A program made the position numbers and the translations under genes. A stretch of DNA of 25,684 nt from JAGVJT01 sp964471225 (GTDB lineage: Bacteria; Pseudomonadota; Gammaproteobacteria; Legionellales; Legionellaceae). Below the pieces are notes generated by a model. It did no database searches. It was given only the letters and a program-made list of their open reading frames with translations, and was not told where the DNA came from. The stretch covers positions 1-25,684 of the forward strand of contig CAYYEZ010000041.1 of NCBI GenBank assembly GCA_964471225.1, given 5' to 3'. Positions 8,148 through 16,869 of the stretch are shown piece by piece; the stretch's first letter is position 1, and each line of letters starts with the position of its first letter.

Positions 8148-9674
8148 CTAATGAGTGTCAAAAAGTATTCCCTGCGCGAATGATAATTTGTTGTCCCAAT
8201 TAATCGTTACTGTCTGTCGGCGCATATAAGCCTTCCATGCATCTGATCCAGACTCACGCCCTCGTCCCGTTGCTTTTTCACCACCAAATGCACCACCAAT
8301 TTCAGCCCCAGTCGTCCCAAGATTCACATTTGCTATCCCGCAATCACTTCCTTTACAAGATAAAAACTGTTCAGCATGTTGGAGATTTCTTGTAAACAAC
8401 GAAGACGACAATCCTTGTGGAACTTCATTATGGATATGAATCGCCTCATCGAATGCATCATAACTCAAAACAAACAAAATTGGAGCAAAGGTTTCCTCAA
8501 AAATTAAAGACGCATCATGAGGCACATTCGTTACTATAGCTGGAGAAACAAAGTAGCCAGTTTCGTTTAAAGACACCCCACCAGTCACCAGATTTCCACC
8601 CAATATCAGACTTTGCTCGATTGCGCACTCAAACTGTCGCACAGCTTTTTCATCAACCAGCGGCCCCATATGATAAGATTCGTCTAAAGGATTACCAATA
8701 CGAAGTTGTTCGTACGCCTTTTTAAGTGTGACCACAACAGCGTTAAATCTATCTTTTTGGACAATTAAGCGACGAGTTGTCGTGCAGCGCTGACCGGCAG
8801 TACCAATCGCTGAAAAAAGCACTGCAGGAATAGCCAAACTCAAATCCGCAGTGTCATCGATAATAATGGCATTATTCCCGCCTAACTCCAATATGGTTTG
8901 CCCCAATCGACGAGCGACACGCGCCCCAACCTCTTGGCCGAAAGAAGTTGAACCAGTAAAAGATATTAAAGGAACGCGCACATCATCTAGAAGCATTTCT
9001 GAGAGTGTATGATCTTCTGTAATCAGTAAACTAAAAATGTCCGGTGCATTATTTTCTTTTAACACACTCACACAACATTGATAAACTGCAATTGCAGATA
9101 AAGGCGTTTTCGAAGAAGGCTTCCATAAGGTCACATTACCACAAATCGCACTTAAAAAAGCATTCCAAGCCCAAACAGCCACAGGAAAATTAAATGCCGT
9201 AATCACGCCAACAAGACCAAGTGGATGCCACTGCTCATACATGCGGTGCATCGACCTTTCAGAGTGCATCGTTTTACCGTAAAGCATTCGAGATTGGCCC
9301 ACACAAAAATCAGCCATATCAATCATCTCTTGGACCTCACCTAGCGCCTCTTGATATATTTTACCCATTTCAAGTGAAATTAATGCCGCAATATCTTTCT
9401 TTTTCTCTCGTAATCGCAGACCGATTTGGCGAATCAACTCACCTCTGACCGGGGCCGGCGTGCCCTGCCACGCTTCATAAGCAATTAAAGCGCCTTGAAT
9501 AAGTTTCGTATAATCTTCTTTTGAGCAATGCGAAACAGCGGCAATAGGTTGCTCGGTCGTTGGATTATAGGAATAAAACGCGTTTTGAGTCGCACTATTT
9601 TGCCACGTTGCACCTAAATAAGCAGAAGAATTGCTTGGCTTAATCGCACATTTCTCGAGAATTAATTGGGTCAT
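8148..9674 (-). CDS. Aldehyde dehydrogenase, ALDH7-type (alpha-aminoadipate semialdehyde dehydrogenase)
   Basis: A 508-residue NAD-dependent aldehyde dehydrogenase of the ALDH7/antiquitin group, which oxidises 2-aminoadipate 6-semialdehyde to 2-aminoadipate in lysine breakdown. Motifs are complete: FNFP with catalytic Asn162, WKPSSKTP with cofactor-contacting Lys185, an FTGST turn at 239-243, ELGGNN with general base Glu263, and GQRCTTTRR with catalytic Cys297. The C-terminal EIGGAFGGEKATGRGRESGSD-type region is typical of ALDH7. The start ATG at 9674 overlaps the stop of the preceding gene (ATGA), giving translational coupling. That partner is a saccharopine-dehydrogenase-like enzyme that would make exactly this substrate, which is the main reason for choosing this product over other aldehydes. 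Confidence 0.88.
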   Translation of the reverse strand: MTQLILEKCAIKPSNSSAYLGATWQNSATQNAFYSYNPTTEQPIAAVSHCSKEDYTKLIQGALIAYEAWQGTPAPVRGELIRQIGLRLREKKKDIAALISLEMGKIYQEALGEVQEMIDMADFCVGQSRMLYGKTMHSERSMHRMYEQWHPLGLVGVITAFNFPVAVWAWNAFLSAICGNVTLWKPSSKTPLSAIAVYQCCVSVLKENNAPDIFSLLITEDHTLSEMLLDDVRVPLISFTGSTSFGQEVGARVARRLGQTILELGGNNAIIIDDTADLSLAIPAVLFSAIGTAGQRCTTTRRLIVQKDRFNAVVVTLKKAYEQLRIGNPLDESYHMGPLVDEKAVRQFECAIEQSLILGGNLVTGGVSLNETGYFVSPAIVTNVPHDASLIFEETFAPILFVLSYDAFDEAIHIHNEVPQGLSSSLFTRNLQHAEQFLSCKGSDCGIANVNLGTTGAEIGGAFGGEKATGRGRESGSDAWKAYMRRQTVTINWDNKLSFAQGILFDTH

Positions 9675-10771
9675 GTCACACCTGCTTGATAATACTTTCC
9701 AAATCGATTATTAAGAAAATCATCCAAGGGAAAGACCTCTTGAAACACAAGACCTTGATAATGAGTCGGATTTTCAATCACTAAATCCATAACAGCACAG
9801 ACACTTGCGGCCGTACAAAGCTGTATTGCAGACCAACTCAACCCATTGATTGTGGCCGGCATCATTTTTTTAACGTAACTTTTCTCGATAAACTCGCCTG
9901 CCAAATGCCCTTCAACTGAGACATAAATCATGACCATATCTTGGTAAGTTTTTGGCATTGCACGCTCCAAAATACGCTTTAGCGTTTCTCTATCTTCATT
10001 CAACTTCAGTGTATCCATCAAAAAGCGCATTTTTTCGCAATGACCAGGATAGCGTATTGTTTTGTAAGATAAGCGTTGAATTTTTCCATGATAAAGCTGA
10101 GCTAAATTTCCAAGTCCACCCGAGGTATGAAAAGCCTCATAAGAAACACCTTGAATTTCAATGGTCTCCAGGCCTTCAAGTGGATTAAATAGACGTAGCT
10201 CACCATCGTATAATCCATAACAAGGATTACCATATTCATTAATTAGTCCGTCAGTAGACCAGGTGAGCGAATAATGTAATTCATTACTCGTACATTGTGG
10301 TAATGCACCCACACGTAATTTTGCTTGAAAACAATCATCAAACTGTGTCATCAAATGATTTGCAACAATACTCACAAAACCAGGTGCAAGCCCACATTGT
10401 GGGACGATGGCCGCTTTTGAATTTAAAGCTAGCTGTCTAATTTTTTCACTAACGGAAGTATCTTCCGTTAAATCAAAGTAGTGAATTTGTGTAAGAACTG
10501 CAACATTCGCAATATGAATATTTAAAAAATAAGGCAAGCTTGAGATGACTGCCTCAATCCCATGAGTACGCACATAGCGTGCGACCTCGACCTCATCTTT
10601 TACATCTAATGACACCGTTGTTAATTGAGGGGTATGGGAGATTAGGCGAGACACATCTGTCGATTTAAAGTTCACATCTAACAAGTGAACTTTAAAATCC
10701 CCCTCATTTGCCAGAAGACAAGCAATTAAACTGCCAATTTTACCCGATCCTGCGACTAAAATATGATGCAT
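9671..10771 (-). CDS. Saccharopine dehydrogenase-family enzyme (saccharopine or lysine 6-dehydrogenase)
   Basis: A 366-residue NAD(P)-dependent oxidoreductase. The N-terminus has a Rossmann fold with GSGKIG (residues 8-13) after a short beta strand. The middle holds a VPQCGLAPGF segment typical of the saccharopine dehydrogenase/lysine dehydrogenase superfamily. It would deliver 2-aminoadipate 6-semialdehyde either from saccharopine or, as the related lysine 6-dehydrogenase does, directly from lysine. No lysine-ketoglutarate reductase is seen here, and the short length fits lysine 6-dehydrogenase as well as saccharopine dehydrogenase, so the exact substrate is open. Carboxynorspermidine synthase is a more distant alternative, disfavoured by the ALDH partner. 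An AAGGAG lies 11 bases before the ATG. It is first gene of a two-gene operon. Confidence 0.85.
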   Translation of the reverse strand: MHHILVAGSGKIGSLIACLLANEGDFKVHLLDVNFKSTDVSRLISHTPQLTTVSLDVKDEVEVARYVRTHGIEAVISSLPYFLNIHIANVAVLTQIHYFDLTEDTSVSEKIRQLALNSKAAIVPQCGLAPGFVSIVANHLMTQFDDCFQAKLRVGALPQCTSNELHYSLTWSTDGLINEYGNPCYGLYDGELRLFNPLEGLETIEIQGVSYEAFHTSGGLGNLAQLYHGKIQRLSYKTIRYPGHCEKMRFLMDTLKLNEDRETLKRILERAMPKTYQDMVMIYVSVEGHLAGEFIEKSYVKKMMPATINGLSWSAIQLCTAASVCAVMDLVIENPTHYQGLVFQEVFPLDDFLNNRFGKYYQAGVT

Positions 10772-10804
10772 ATCTGCCCACGCTCCTTATAGGCATTTTT
10801 ATCC

Positions 10805-10838
10805 ACTGTAGCAAGACTAGAAGATGTTGACAATTGTC
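10805..10838 (-). promoter_or_regulatory. Candidate sigma-70 promoter with overlapping palindrome for the lysine-degradation operon
   Basis: On the minus strand, TTGTCA (10833-10828) and TACAGT (10810-10805) are separated by exactly 17 bases, upstream of the gene starting at 10771. A perfect 10-base palindrome, GACAATTGTC (10829-10838), covers the -35 element and could be a repressor site. Confidence 0.4.
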
Positions 10839-10896
10839 GGTAATAACAATCAAATATCAACAAGGTCAGACTCAAATGCTCGAACCTGACGCAAAA

Positions 10897-12090
10897 TCAA
10901 CTTATGGATTGTTTCTTAGGCAACAGCAACCAATATTGCCCTTCATCTTTCATTTTTCCTGCAATTTCGGTTGCATGTTGACCAGCACCCCAATAAATAT
11001 CACCTCGAACAGCACCACGAATCGCACCTCCCGTATCTTGTGCGATCATTAATCGGTGAAAAGGATGGGTTGCGTTCGTGTGTTGATCAGGACGAGTCGT
11101 GTTTAACCATACAGGTAAGCCTAACGGAACATAATTTTGATCCACAGCTAGAGAATAACCCGGTGTCAGTAACAGTCCTTGAGAGCCTAACGCCCCTTTT
11201 TGCTCAAGCACTCTAAAAAATACAAAAGATTGATTTTGATGAATCACAGACTCCATTTCTTCAGGATGTGATTCAAGATAGGCTCGAATACGTTGCATCG
11301 AAGCGTTATCTTTTGTCATCACACCTTTATCAATGAGTACCCGTCCTATGGCAGTATAAGGCGCGCCATTACCTCCTGCATAACCTAATACAAGCTCCCC
11401 ACCCTCTGGCAATCGAAGTATTCCTGAGCCTTGAATCTCTATAAACAATCTATCAATAGGGCTTTTTACCCAAGCCACAATTGGGGATTTGCCTAATACA
11501 GCACCTGCATCGATTTCTGCGCGAGTATAATATGGGACAAATTGCTTTTGTTTGATGCGGCCAACTAATGTACGATTCGGCAAATTTTCATCGAAATCTC
11601 GCAAACGAACAGACACTCTATCACGAGGCAACCCATAGATAGGGATTTTATAAGCTTCAGTGGCCTGAAGACTCCCTTCTAGCGTTGGGAAATAGTATCC
11701 AGTAAATAGCCCCTTCATAGGTTGACCATTATAATAAGTCATAGGCGTAAACCACGCCTCAAAAAATGCACGTGCTTCTTTAGCTGAGTTTGTCTTTAAC
11801 GCCAAGGCTTTTTTACACACTGGATGCCAGTCTTTTGCTGACATTTGAATCAGATCATTCCCAACTTTTGCATCTGGATTTTGTCTTAAGAAAGATTGAC
11901 AAGAGGAGCGAAATGCTTTTAGTGAAACAAGTGGATTTGCTTTATCCCACCCCGGTAATTCAGAAAAAGGCACTGCTTTTAGTTCAACTATTTGCTCTGG
12001 TCGAACTTCAGTTTTTTTTATAGGACTCATCCAAGGACGATGAATGATGAAACATAATACAAATAAAACAAGATAAAAAAAATAACGCAT
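10897..12090 (-). CDS. mltA: Membrane-bound lytic murein transglycosylase A
   Basis: Peptidoglycan-cleaving lytic transglycosylase of the MltA family (GH102), acting in the periplasm on the glycan strand to leave 1,6-anhydro-MurNAc ends. From the ATG at 12090 the protein is 397 residues. It begins with a basic residue and one hydrophobic segment (MRYFFYLVLFVLCFII), a signal anchor or signal peptide; I see no clear lipobox cysteine, whereas E. coli MltA is a lipoprotein. The MltA domain includes a TGYYFP segment. The C-terminal 3D barrel has AQDTGGAIRG, whose aspartate matches the catalytic Asp, followed by GDIYWGAG. The frame is open to an upstream ATG at 12195, but the extra 35 residues are basic and cysteine-rich and would bury the signal segment, so I reject them. 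It is divergent from fis. Confidence 0.92.
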   Translation of the reverse strand: MRYFFYLVLFVLCFIIHRPWMSPIKKTEVRPEQIVELKAVPFSELPGWDKANPLVSLKAFRSSCQSFLRQNPDAKVGNDLIQMSAKDWHPVCKKALALKTNSAKEARAFFEAWFTPMTYYNGQPMKGLFTGYYFPTLEGSLQATEAYKIPIYGLPRDRVSVRLRDFDENLPNRTLVGRIKQKQFVPYYTRAEIDAGAVLGKSPIVAWVKSPIDRLFIEIQGSGILRLPEGGELVLGYAGGNGAPYTAIGRVLIDKGVMTKDNASMQRIRAYLESHPEEMESVIHQNQSFVFFRVLEQKGALGSQGLLLTPGYSLAVDQNYVPLGLPVWLNTTRPDQHTNATHPFHRLMIAQDTGGAIRGAVRGDIYWGAGQHATEIAGKMKDEGQYWLLLPKKQSIS

Positions 12091-12286
12091 ATTAATATTC
12101 GCTTTTACATTAATTAATCTAATTGCACATAATACAGTAAAACAATGTATTTTTCTAGCTAGACATCGGTTGCTTTCTGGTAAAAAATCGCACACTTAAA
12201 TTACAAAAAAAATTATCTAGCTTGTTTATTGCGCTTCATGTAAAATGTTTATCGCGCTTAGGTCTGTATTAAGCGTTCATGTATTG

Positions 12287-12299
12287 AGTTGATTCAACT
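12287..12299 (+). promoter_or_regulatory. Short inverted repeat just ahead of the fis ribosome binding site
   Basis: AGTTGA-T-TCAACT is a 13-base perfect dyad ending 8 bases before the AAGGAAG Shine-Dalgarno of fis. It could be an operator or a small leader hairpin. Its position in the untranslated leader is seen; any role is inferred. Confidence 0.3.
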
Positions 12300-12313
12300 A
12301 AAATAAGGAAGTT

Positions 12314-12616
12314 ATGATGAATGTCACAGATACAGTGGATACCCAAAATGCTGTCGCTCACCAAGAGCAAGGTCTTCAAGACTTAGTTTACAGTATCGTC
12401 AATCGCTTTTTATCTGAAAATAAAAACAAACCTGTGAGTGATCTTTACGATATGATCCTCTCAGAAGTTGAACCACCGTTGCTACAAGCAGTAATGGAAA
12501 AGCGCCGTGGAAATCAACTGCAAGCAGCAAAAATGCTCGGTATCAGCCGTGGCACAATTCGTAAAAAACTGTCGCGCTATTTCGGTACAAAGTACTTCCG
12601 TCTTACTGACGAATAA
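12314..12616 (+). CDS. fis: Fis-family nucleoid-associated DNA-binding protein
   Basis: A 100-residue Fis homologue, close to the 98 residues of E. coli Fis. The C-terminal helix-turn-helix region is diagnostic: RGNQLQAAKMLGISRGTIRKK, then LSRYF. The preceding helices (an EVEPPLLQAVME segment) form the dimer core. Fis bends DNA and regulates rRNA, virulence and growth-phase genes. A good AAGGAAG lies 5 bases before the ATG at 12314; a second ATG at 12317 is possible. Unlike in enterobacteria there is no dusB upstream: the gene stands alone, divergent from mltA, and ends in its own hairpin. Legionella species carry several fis paralogues, so which one this is cannot be told from the sequence. 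Confidence 0.93.
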   Translation: MMNVTDTVDTQNAVAHQEQGLQDLVYSIVNRFLSENKNKPVSDLYDMILSEVEPPLLQAVMEKRRGNQLQAAKMLGISRGTIRKKLSRYFGTKYFRLTDE

Positions 12617-12621
12617 ATATT

Positions 12622-12670
12622 GAAAGTGTTTCGGCCCATCCTTGTCACAAGGATAGTCCGAAACACTTTC
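12622..12670. terminator. Strong bidirectional terminator between fis and fadA
   Basis: A 13-base perfect stem, GAAAGTGTTTCGG (12622-12634) with its complement at 12658-12670, encloses a second stem ATCCTTG/CAAGGAT. A T-rich tract follows on the plus strand, and an AT-rich flank lies on the other side. The two genes converge here, so it serves both strands. Confidence 0.88.
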
Positions 12671-12676
12671 TCTTTT

Positions 12677-13861
12677 CTACAAAGCCTCGAAAATTGCTGC
12701 AGCACCCATTCCCGTACCAATACACATCGTAACCATCCCATAACGTTTCTTTATCCGTCTTAATCCGTGCAATAGGGTCGCAGTTCGAATTGCCCCCGTT
12801 GCACCAAGAGGATGTCCGAGCGCAATCGCGCTACCTAATGGGTTCACTTTCGTCGGATCTAACTCTAAAGTTTGAATCACAGCAAGTGCTTGTGCCGCAA
12901 AAGCCTCGTTAAGCTCAATCCAATCGATATCCTCTAATTTTAATCCTGCTTTTTTGAGTGCCAATGGAATTGCGTGCACAGGACCAATTCCCATCACTTC
13001 CGGAGGAACACCGGCTACAGCAAAACTTCTCATGCGAGCTAAAGGCTTGAGTTGATACTCATGAACTTTCTCTTCGCTAGCCAAAAATGTCATTCCAGCA
13101 CCATCACTTGTCTGAGAACTATTTCCTGCGGTCACAGTCCCTGTTCGTGAAAATACAGGCCTTAATTTTGATAATGCTTCATAAGATGTGTCTTTTCTGG
13201 GGCCTTCGTCTTCTGTAATTATTTTTTCTTGGCAAGAGGCTTTCAACGATGCCGCATCAAAATATTTTTGCATCATCGTAAACGGTGAAATTTCAGCATC
13301 AAAATACCCTTTTTCTTGCGCCTCAAGCGCACGACGATGACTTTCCACAGCAAACATATCTTGCTGTTCGCGTGAAATCTTCCATTTTTTCGCAACAATT
13401 TCAGCAGTAATACCCATACCATAAGCGATTGCAATATGGTCGTTTTTGAAAATGGCAGGATTCACCGAGTAACGATTTCCACCCAATGGCACTTTCGACA
13501 TGCTTTCTACTCCACCTGCAAACGCAAGTGAGTACTCGCCTTCGGAAATTGCATTTGCAGCAATTGCAATGCTTTGGACTCCTGACGAGCAAAAGCGATT
13601 AATCGTCATTGCAGGTAAGCTTTGAGGTAAGTCCGCAAGCAAAGTTGCAATACGTGCAATATTCATCCCTTGCTCTGCCTCAGGCATAGCACAGCCCACC
13701 ACGACATCTCCCAGTGCACTCATGTCTACCTGAGGGTATCTATCTTTTAGACACTTTAGGGTGTGTACAAGCAAATCATCAGGGAGGGTGTTTTTAAAAA
13801 CACCTCGAGGTGCTTTGCCTACTGGTGTTCTTACAGCATCAACAATATATACATTCGTCAT
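12677..13861 (-). CDS. fadA: Acetyl-CoA acyltransferase (3-ketoacyl-CoA thiolase)
   Basis: Thiolase that cleaves 3-ketoacyl-CoA with CoA to release acetyl-CoA, the last step of fatty-acid beta-oxidation. The 394-residue length is normal. The nucleophile Cys91 lies in NRFCSSG, the catalytic histidine His350 in ALGHPLGATG, and the second cysteine Cys380 in CIGTGMG. NEAFAAQAL is also present. An AGGAG sits 7 bases before the ATG. It begins 9 bases after the fadB stop, so the two subunits of the beta-oxidation complex are co-transcribed, with the order fadB then fadA. Acetoacetyl-CoA thiolase is the main alternative within the family; the fadB partner favours the fatty-acid role. Confidence 0.92.
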   Translation of the reverse strand: MTNVYIVDAVRTPVGKAPRGVFKNTLPDDLLVHTLKCLKDRYPQVDMSALGDVVVGCAMPEAEQGMNIARIATLLADLPQSLPAMTINRFCSSGVQSIAIAANAISEGEYSLAFAGGVESMSKVPLGGNRYSVNPAIFKNDHIAIAYGMGITAEIVAKKWKISREQQDMFAVESHRRALEAQEKGYFDAEISPFTMMQKYFDAASLKASCQEKIITEDEGPRKDTSYEALSKLRPVFSRTGTVTAGNSSQTSDGAGMTFLASEEKVHEYQLKPLARMRSFAVAGVPPEVMGIGPVHAIPLALKKAGLKLEDIDWIELNEAFAAQALAVIQTLELDPTKVNPLGSAIALGHPLGATGAIRTATLLHGLRRIKKRYGMVTMCIGTGMGAAAIFEAL

Positions 13862-13870
13862 GATTTGCTC

Positions 13871-16162
13871 CTAATTACGCAACGGCTTGCCTGTTTCAAG
13901 TAGATGATGAATTCGCGCTTGTGTTTGTGGTGTTTCTACAAGCGTCATAAACGCATCAAGCTCAAGCTGCATGAGATAAGCCTCACTAACAAGCTCACCA
14001 TAATTTAGATCTCCTGATCCAATCACATGTAGTAATTGTGTTGATAGAAAATAATCGTGCGGACTCATAAATTCACCTTCAAGAAGATTAACAAGTTTCG
14101 CCTGACATTTTGCTTGTAAATCTACCCCTCCTGCTTTAAATAAGCTAGGTACTGGTGGTACATAATTCAATGTATTGAGTGAACGGACACATTCTAGCGC
14201 AGCATAAAGCACCTCATCAGTATGCATTAAAATGATATCTTGCGACTGTAAATAACCACGCCGCATCGCATCTTTCGCACTACTCGCAACGGTAGCCATT
14301 GCCGTTTGCTCAAAATACTGTTGTAGAAGTCGCAGATGCTCGTCTTGCGTATCACTATTCGCAGCTCGTCTTGCCCATTCTTTGCACCCACCTCCGGCTG
14401 GAATTAAACCAACCCCAACCTCGACTAACCCAGGATAAGATTCAAAAGCGGCAACCACCCTATCACAATGCATTAAAAGCTCGCATCCACCGCCTAACGC
14501 TTGTCCTCTCAACGCAGCAACCACAGGAATAGAGCTATAGCGAAGTGCATAAACTGTGCGCTGAAACTGAGCAATAATCTCTCGTAAACGAGCTGTTTCA
14601 CCACGAGAGACACACTCGGAAACCATTTTTAAATCAGCCCCCGCACTAAAAAGTGCTGGATTAGATTGATGAATAATCAATCCTTGATAACGTGATTCAG
14701 CTAAATGCAGTGCTTCTTGCATCCCCTCTAATACCGCCTCAGTCACGGCATTCGCTTTTGTCTTAAAAGAAACCACCGCAACATCTTCGATAGTCGTTAA
14801 TACAACACCTGAATTTTCATACACAACTGGTCCTGTTTGTGAGATCTGACGGGCGTAAACGGGGAGTGTATGTTGTTTCGTTGTAGTAGAATAAAACGTA
14901 TCTATATCTGTAATCCAAGTTGGCATAGCAACTTGACTCAAAGACTCATGCGCACTAATTTTTCCTTGTATTTTTTCTAGTAAAGCCTGTACACCTGCGA
15001 TTTGCCAGATCTCAAAAGGACCTTTTTTCCAGCCAAATCCCCACTGCATTGCTTCATCGACATCACGTGGTGCATGTGCAATATCATGTAAATGATAAGC
15101 GCTGTAATGCAATAGATCGGTAAAATACGCACTTAAAAATCGGGCTTGTGGATGCTCAGACTCAAACAACAACTGCATGCGTGTTCCTTCAGGTGCTTTA
15201 AAAATTGTCTTTAATTCATCAGCGGCTACCGCTTCTGATACACCATAAGCAGCTGTTTTCACGTCGTAGACTTCAATCGTTTTACCCACTTTTCTATACA
15301 GTCCAACACCTGTCTTTTGACCTAAATGCCCTTGGCTAATTAATGCTTCCATCCATTCAGGAAGAGCAAAAAATTTATTCCAAGGATCATCTGGTAAAGC
15401 GTCTTTCATTGTGCGCACGACATGCTTCATTGTATCTAAGCCCACCACATCAAGTGTACGATAAGTTGCAGACTTCGGTCGGTTTAACATCACACCAGTA
15501 ATTGCATCCACTTCGTCGATGCTTAATCCAAAACGCTCTGCATGATAGATGGTTGCCAACAACGAAAATACGCCAATCCGGTTCGCAATAAAATTCGGCG
15601 TATCTTTTGCACGAATCACCCCTTTACCTAAAAATCGAGTCAACCAAGTTTCTAGTTCATTTAATAACTCGGGTGAAGTGGATGGTGCGGGAATCAATTC
15701 AGCCAAATGCATATAGCGTGGAGGATTAAAAAAATGTACGCCACAAAAACGCTCACGATAACGCTCTGGAAAAGACGCACTCAGTTTTTCCATACTCAGG
15801 CCAGAACTATTGGTTACCACAATACATTGATCATTTAAATAAGGCGTAATTTGATGAAATAATGATTGCTTTAAATCAAGCCGCTCGGCGATGGCTTCAA
15901 TTACTAGTTCACAAGTACCCAAAAGTTCGAGATCATCTGCATAATTTTTAGCATGAATGAGCGACTTTGTATCCGATGTGGCAAGCGGGGTCGGCATAAG
16001 TGTTGCCAGCGTGTGAATTGCCTTATTAATGAGAGCGTTTCTATCCTTGCCTTCACTGGGTAAATCATACAGATAAACATCAAATCCAGCGTTAGCACAA
16101 TGCGCCGCGATTTGAGCACCCATCACCCCAGCGCCTAAAACTGCAATTTTCGTTATTCTCAT
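13871..16162 (-). CDS. 3-hydroxyacyl-CoA dehydrogenase/enoyl-CoA hydratase fusion (FadB/FadN-like)
   Basis: Bifunctional beta-oxidation enzyme of about 763 residues that hydrates enoyl-CoA and oxidises the resulting 3-hydroxyacyl-CoA. The dehydrogenase comes first: a Rossmann GAGVMG (residues 10-15), then NSSGLSMEKL, VHFFNPPRYMHL and an NRIGVF helix. The crotonase-like hydratase follows from about residue 450, with FSAGADLKM (oxyanion region) and GQALGGGCEL and GLVEVGVGLIPAGGG carrying the two glutamates. This order is opposite to E. coli FadB (hydratase first, ~729 residues) and resembles the FadN type of Bacillus and others. I prefer the ATG at 16162; a TTG at 16174 would add four residues. 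It is first in the fadB-fadA operon. Confidence 0.92.
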   Translation of the reverse strand: MRITKIAVLGAGVMGAQIAAHCANAGFDVYLYDLPSEGKDRNALINKAIHTLATLMPTPLATSDTKSLIHAKNYADDLELLGTCELVIEAIAERLDLKQSLFHQITPYLNDQCIVVTNSSGLSMEKLSASFPERYRERFCGVHFFNPPRYMHLAELIPAPSTSPELLNELETWLTRFLGKGVIRAKDTPNFIANRIGVFSLLATIYHAERFGLSIDEVDAITGVMLNRPKSATYRTLDVVGLDTMKHVVRTMKDALPDDPWNKFFALPEWMEALISQGHLGQKTGVGLYRKVGKTIEVYDVKTAAYGVSEAVAADELKTIFKAPEGTRMQLLFESEHPQARFLSAYFTDLLHYSAYHLHDIAHAPRDVDEAMQWGFGWKKGPFEIWQIAGVQALLEKIQGKISAHESLSQVAMPTWITDIDTFYSTTTKQHTLPVYARQISQTGPVVYENSGVVLTTIEDVAVVSFKTKANAVTEAVLEGMQEALHLAESRYQGLIIHQSNPALFSAGADLKMVSECVSRGETARLREIIAQFQRTVYALRYSSIPVVAALRGQALGGGCELLMHCDRVVAAFESYPGLVEVGVGLIPAGGGCKEWARRAANSDTQDEHLRLLQQYFEQTAMATVASSAKDAMRRGYLQSQDIILMHTDEVLYAALECVRSLNTLNYVPPVPSLFKAGGVDLQAKCQAKLVNLLEGEFMSPHDYFLSTQLLHVIGSGDLNYGELVSEAYLMQLELDAFMTLVETPQTQARIHHLLETGKPLRN

Positions 16163-16188
16163 CGTCCATCCCAAGAAATAAAAGTCAC

Positions 16189-16232
16189 TCAGTATAGCGT
16201 TGTGCGTGTATATAAACCATGTGTTATACTGA
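16189..16232. promoter_or_regulatory. Divergent promoter region between fadB-like gene and the DUF2845 gene, with an 8-base inverted repeat
   Basis: TATACT -10 boxes face both ways: minus strand at 16196-16191 and plus strand at 16225-16230, the latter with a TGT extended -10. They form part of an inverted repeat TCAGTATA (16189-16196) and TATACTGA (16225-16232). Good -35 elements are not evident. A shared regulator binding the dyad is possible. Confidence 0.45.
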
Positions 16233-16264
16233 CAAAAAGCAATAAAAATTTTGAGGAAAACACG

Positions 16265-16846
16265 ATGAAAGTTTGGCTTCCACTAATCTTAGGTTTTCTG
16301 TCAGTTTCTGTAGAAGCCCAGGTAACGAGCTTTTATTGTCCTACAGGTCATGGCTACATCAATCTCGGTATGAGTACGAGCGAAGTACTTTCAGCTTGTG
16401 GTCGGCCCTCAAGTATTGAAAAATCCAATCAGTCTTTAATACAGCAAATTCCTGTGACAGAGCTCATCTATACCAACTTAAATCAAGGCGCCCCTTACTC
16501 AGGACTCGATGTCACTTATCAAATGTGGTCTATCAGTAGTGGTACAACCCAAGTCAGTATGCAAGTGAACATCATCAATAATCAAGTGAGTAGCATCGAA
16601 GTAAATGGTCAGAGTGAAAATGCCATGAGTGTTTGTGGCGGCACACCGATTCAAATCGGTGATTCGGCAGACAGTGTTTACTCTGCATGTGGAAATCCTT
16701 CCATGGTTAATCAGACTTATATCAAACAACCAGTAAGAACGAGCGATAATGCAAAACCAGAAACATGGGTATATAATGTTGACCAATATAGCCAGTCTTT
16801 TCGCTTGACATTTCTTAACGGCATCCTACAATCCATCACCCAATAA
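16265..16846 (+). CDS. Secreted DUF2845-like protein with two tandem repeats
   Basis: A 193-residue exported protein of unknown function. The first ~19 residues form a signal peptide (MKVWLPLILGFLSVSVEA, cleavage likely after VEA). The mature part contains two related units. The first has YINLGMSTSEVLSACGRPSS followed by a TELIYTN strand; the second has QIGDSADSVYSACGNPSM followed by ETWVYN. This G-x-S-x2-x-V-x2-ACG-x-P pattern is what I associate with DUF2845, a periplasmic fold related to the SmpA/OmlA (BamE) type. Each unit also has an upstream cysteine, so disulphides are likely. A GAGGA lies ahead of the ATG at 16265; the frame is open from 16202, but that would remove the signal peptide from the N-terminus. 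The next gene follows after 23 bases. Confidence 0.75.
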   Translation: MKVWLPLILGFLSVSVEAQVTSFYCPTGHGYINLGMSTSEVLSACGRPSSIEKSNQSLIQQIPVTELIYTNLNQGAPYSGLDVTYQMWSISSGTTQVSMQVNIINNQVSSIEVNGQSENAMSVCGGTPIQIGDSADSVYSACGNPSMVNQTYIKQPVRTSDNAKPETWVYNVDQYSQSFRLTFLNGILQSITQ

Positions 16847-16869
16847 ATGATTAAAATACGGAACAAAGT

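Noticed and set aside
14299..14532. 77-codon plus-strand frame
   Set aside because: Antisense shadow of the hydratase domain of the fadB-like gene.
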